In this document: piece after piece, positions 62,820-64,000 of the stretch
How positions within the stretch are numbered: position 1 is the first letter of the stretch
How the letters are laid out: every line of letters starts with the position of its first letter
Source: Populus alba
Lineage: Eukaryota; Streptophyta; Magnoliopsida; Malpighiales; Salicaceae
DNA length: 64,000 nt
Reading direction: 5' to 3'
NCBI RefSeq assembly: GCF_005239225.2
Contig: NC_133284.1
Coordinates: 2,695,770 to 2,759,769 of the forward strand
Notes under the pieces: generated by a model
Seen by the model: only the letters and a program-made list of their open reading frames with translations
Databases searched by the model: none
What the model was told of the DNA's origin: nothing
Made by a program: the position numbers and the translations under genes

Positions 62820-64000
62820 GTTACTCTGTAATTGAACACACCCTAACCTTTTTTCTTTTTGTATTTTCTCGAGAAATTTCTCTCTCCTTTCCCGCCTGTC
62901 CATCTATATTCATCTCTAGTCTCTACAAAGTGAAAAGCACTTTGAAAAGCAACATCTCCCTCTTTCTCTCTCCCAACGGCTTTAGTTTGAAAATTCTCTC
63001 TTCATTTCTATCTCTGTATATTTACGCGCATTTCGTTCATTTATTGCCTTAGAGAGTCTTCTCCACCTTAACTCTGTCTCTCTCTTAAAAGGTTTTGATT
63101 GCAATCAAACTTTGGCAAGGTATGATCTTTTTTTGTCAGTTAATCTAGTTTTCGAGCTTTTTATTCGATTTCCTATCTGGGGTTTCTATTTTTTGCTGAT
63201 TGATTTGGTTTTTGAGATGTTTAGAGTATAAAGTTTGCTTCTTTTTTTATGTCAATGCCCTTTTTGAATATTCTATATCTATTTTTTGCTTTGGATTTGC
63301 ATATTAAAAAAATTTCTCCCTTTTTTTTGGCATTTGATGATTCTTTTGTTTTATTTGATCCACGTACTGTTATAGTAGTCTTGGGGAGACGTGTTTTCTT
63401 GATCTTTTGTGTCAAGTATAGTTTTTACACAGTGAATTTTCTTTTCAACTCGCTTTTACAGTCCTGGTTTCTTTACTTGACAAATCTTTGCTCGATATGG
63501 TTTTGTTGTGGTGATTTTTTGTCCTTTGTGTGATATTGGGAGTGTGATTAGCAAATTATCGTTTCACACTGTGCTAATGGTTGTCATTTGCAACTGCATA
63601 CCTGGTGTGGTTTTTTTTTTTTTTATTAAATGCATGATTTTGTGCTATACACAAAATCATATGATGACTAGTTGGGTTGTGGCGAATAAATTCCTTAATT
63701 CAGGAAGGTGAGAGTAATTGGCATCTTCAATTCTTTGCTCTTTATGGTTTATAGGGGTGTTTCTTTAGCAGATGAATCATATGATGATTGGTTAGGTTAC
63801 GAACCTCGTACTCAGGAGATACATTTCCATTTTTATGCACTTTATACAGGGTCTCTTAGGTTACTTTGAGTGGATCAACTGGCTAATTTTCTTATAATTT
63901 GTCTTGCTCAACTCCTGTCATGAATCGCTCGTTTTTCCCATGTTAACTGGGCAATTTTATTGTCGCATGCTATATGTGAATTTTAGTCAGACCAGGAAGT
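62820..64000 (+). other. Possible 5' leader and first intron of a gene beyond the window
   Basis: CT-rich sequence (62870-63100, with CTCTGTCTCTCTCTTAAAAG near 63072) ends at a good donor, GCAAG|GTATGATC, with the exon end at 63119. The following sequence to the window end is T-rich, as in a plant intron. There is no credible start codon inside the leader, so the coding part would begin after the window. Inferred from composition and one splice site only. Confidence 0.35.

Overview
This is plant nuclear DNA from a woody eudicot, most likely Populus or another Salicaceae. The genes are split by short GT-AG introns. They are plant-specific types such as an LNK clock co-activator, a CC-NBS-LRR resistance gene, a Pol V RPB5-like subunit, a SKIP5 F-box protein, GH35 beta-galactosidases with a C-terminal lectin domain and a SIP1-type trihelix factor. 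The spacers are very AT-rich and full of small transposons. The genus is inferred from gene content and repeat style and was not tested.

Layout. (1) 1-2048 (+): the 3' end of an LNK gene. (2) 2.7-6.5 kb: an intact two-exon cytochrome P450 (-) with two fragments of the same family beside it. (3) 6.7-8.2 kb: a CC-NBS-LRR 3' relic, a probable CACTA end and a near-perfect 66-bp-arm hairpin. (4) 10.9-11.3 kb (-): an intronless ubiquitin-eS31 fusion. (5) 12.8-16.1 kb (-): a full-length intronless CC-NBS-LRR gene. (6) 17.7-19.96 kb (-): a four-exon RPB5-family gene of the NRPE5 type, head to head with (7) SKIP5 (+, 20.7-23.8 kb). (8) 24.9-30.5 kb (-): a 17-exon beta-galactosidase. (9) 36.4-41.6 kb: a second, decayed SKIP5 (+) followed by a second intact 17-exon beta-galactosidase (-). 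Regions 7-8 and 9 are therefore two copies of one duplicated block. (10) 44.3-45.5 kb (-): a trihelix transcription factor. (11) 46.4-49.8 kb: two transposons with target-site duplications, then about 1.1 kb of degenerate trinucleotide repeat. (12) 51.6-55.7 kb (-): a nine-exon eIF2B beta subunit gene. (13) 56-62.8 kb: AT-rich and repeat-filled, with no convincing gene. (14) about 62.8 kb to the end (+): what looks like a transcribed leader and first intron of a gene lying beyond the window.

The genes do not form a pathway. They are ordinary single-gene plant loci: clock, translation (eS31, eIF2B beta), silencing or transcription (NRPE5), protein turnover (SKIP5), cell wall (two beta-galactosidases), specialised metabolism (P450) and immunity (NBS-LRR). 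The main local story is the SKIP5/beta-galactosidase duplication, in which one SKIP5 decayed and the two beta-galactosidases diverged in upstream region, one intron size and one splice donor. I found no CRISPR array, no complete retrotransposon and no unknown multi-gene system. The least explained structure is the hairpin at 7954-8149. Exon borders were read by eye from reading frame, splice consensus and, for the beta-galactosidases, agreement between the two copies.
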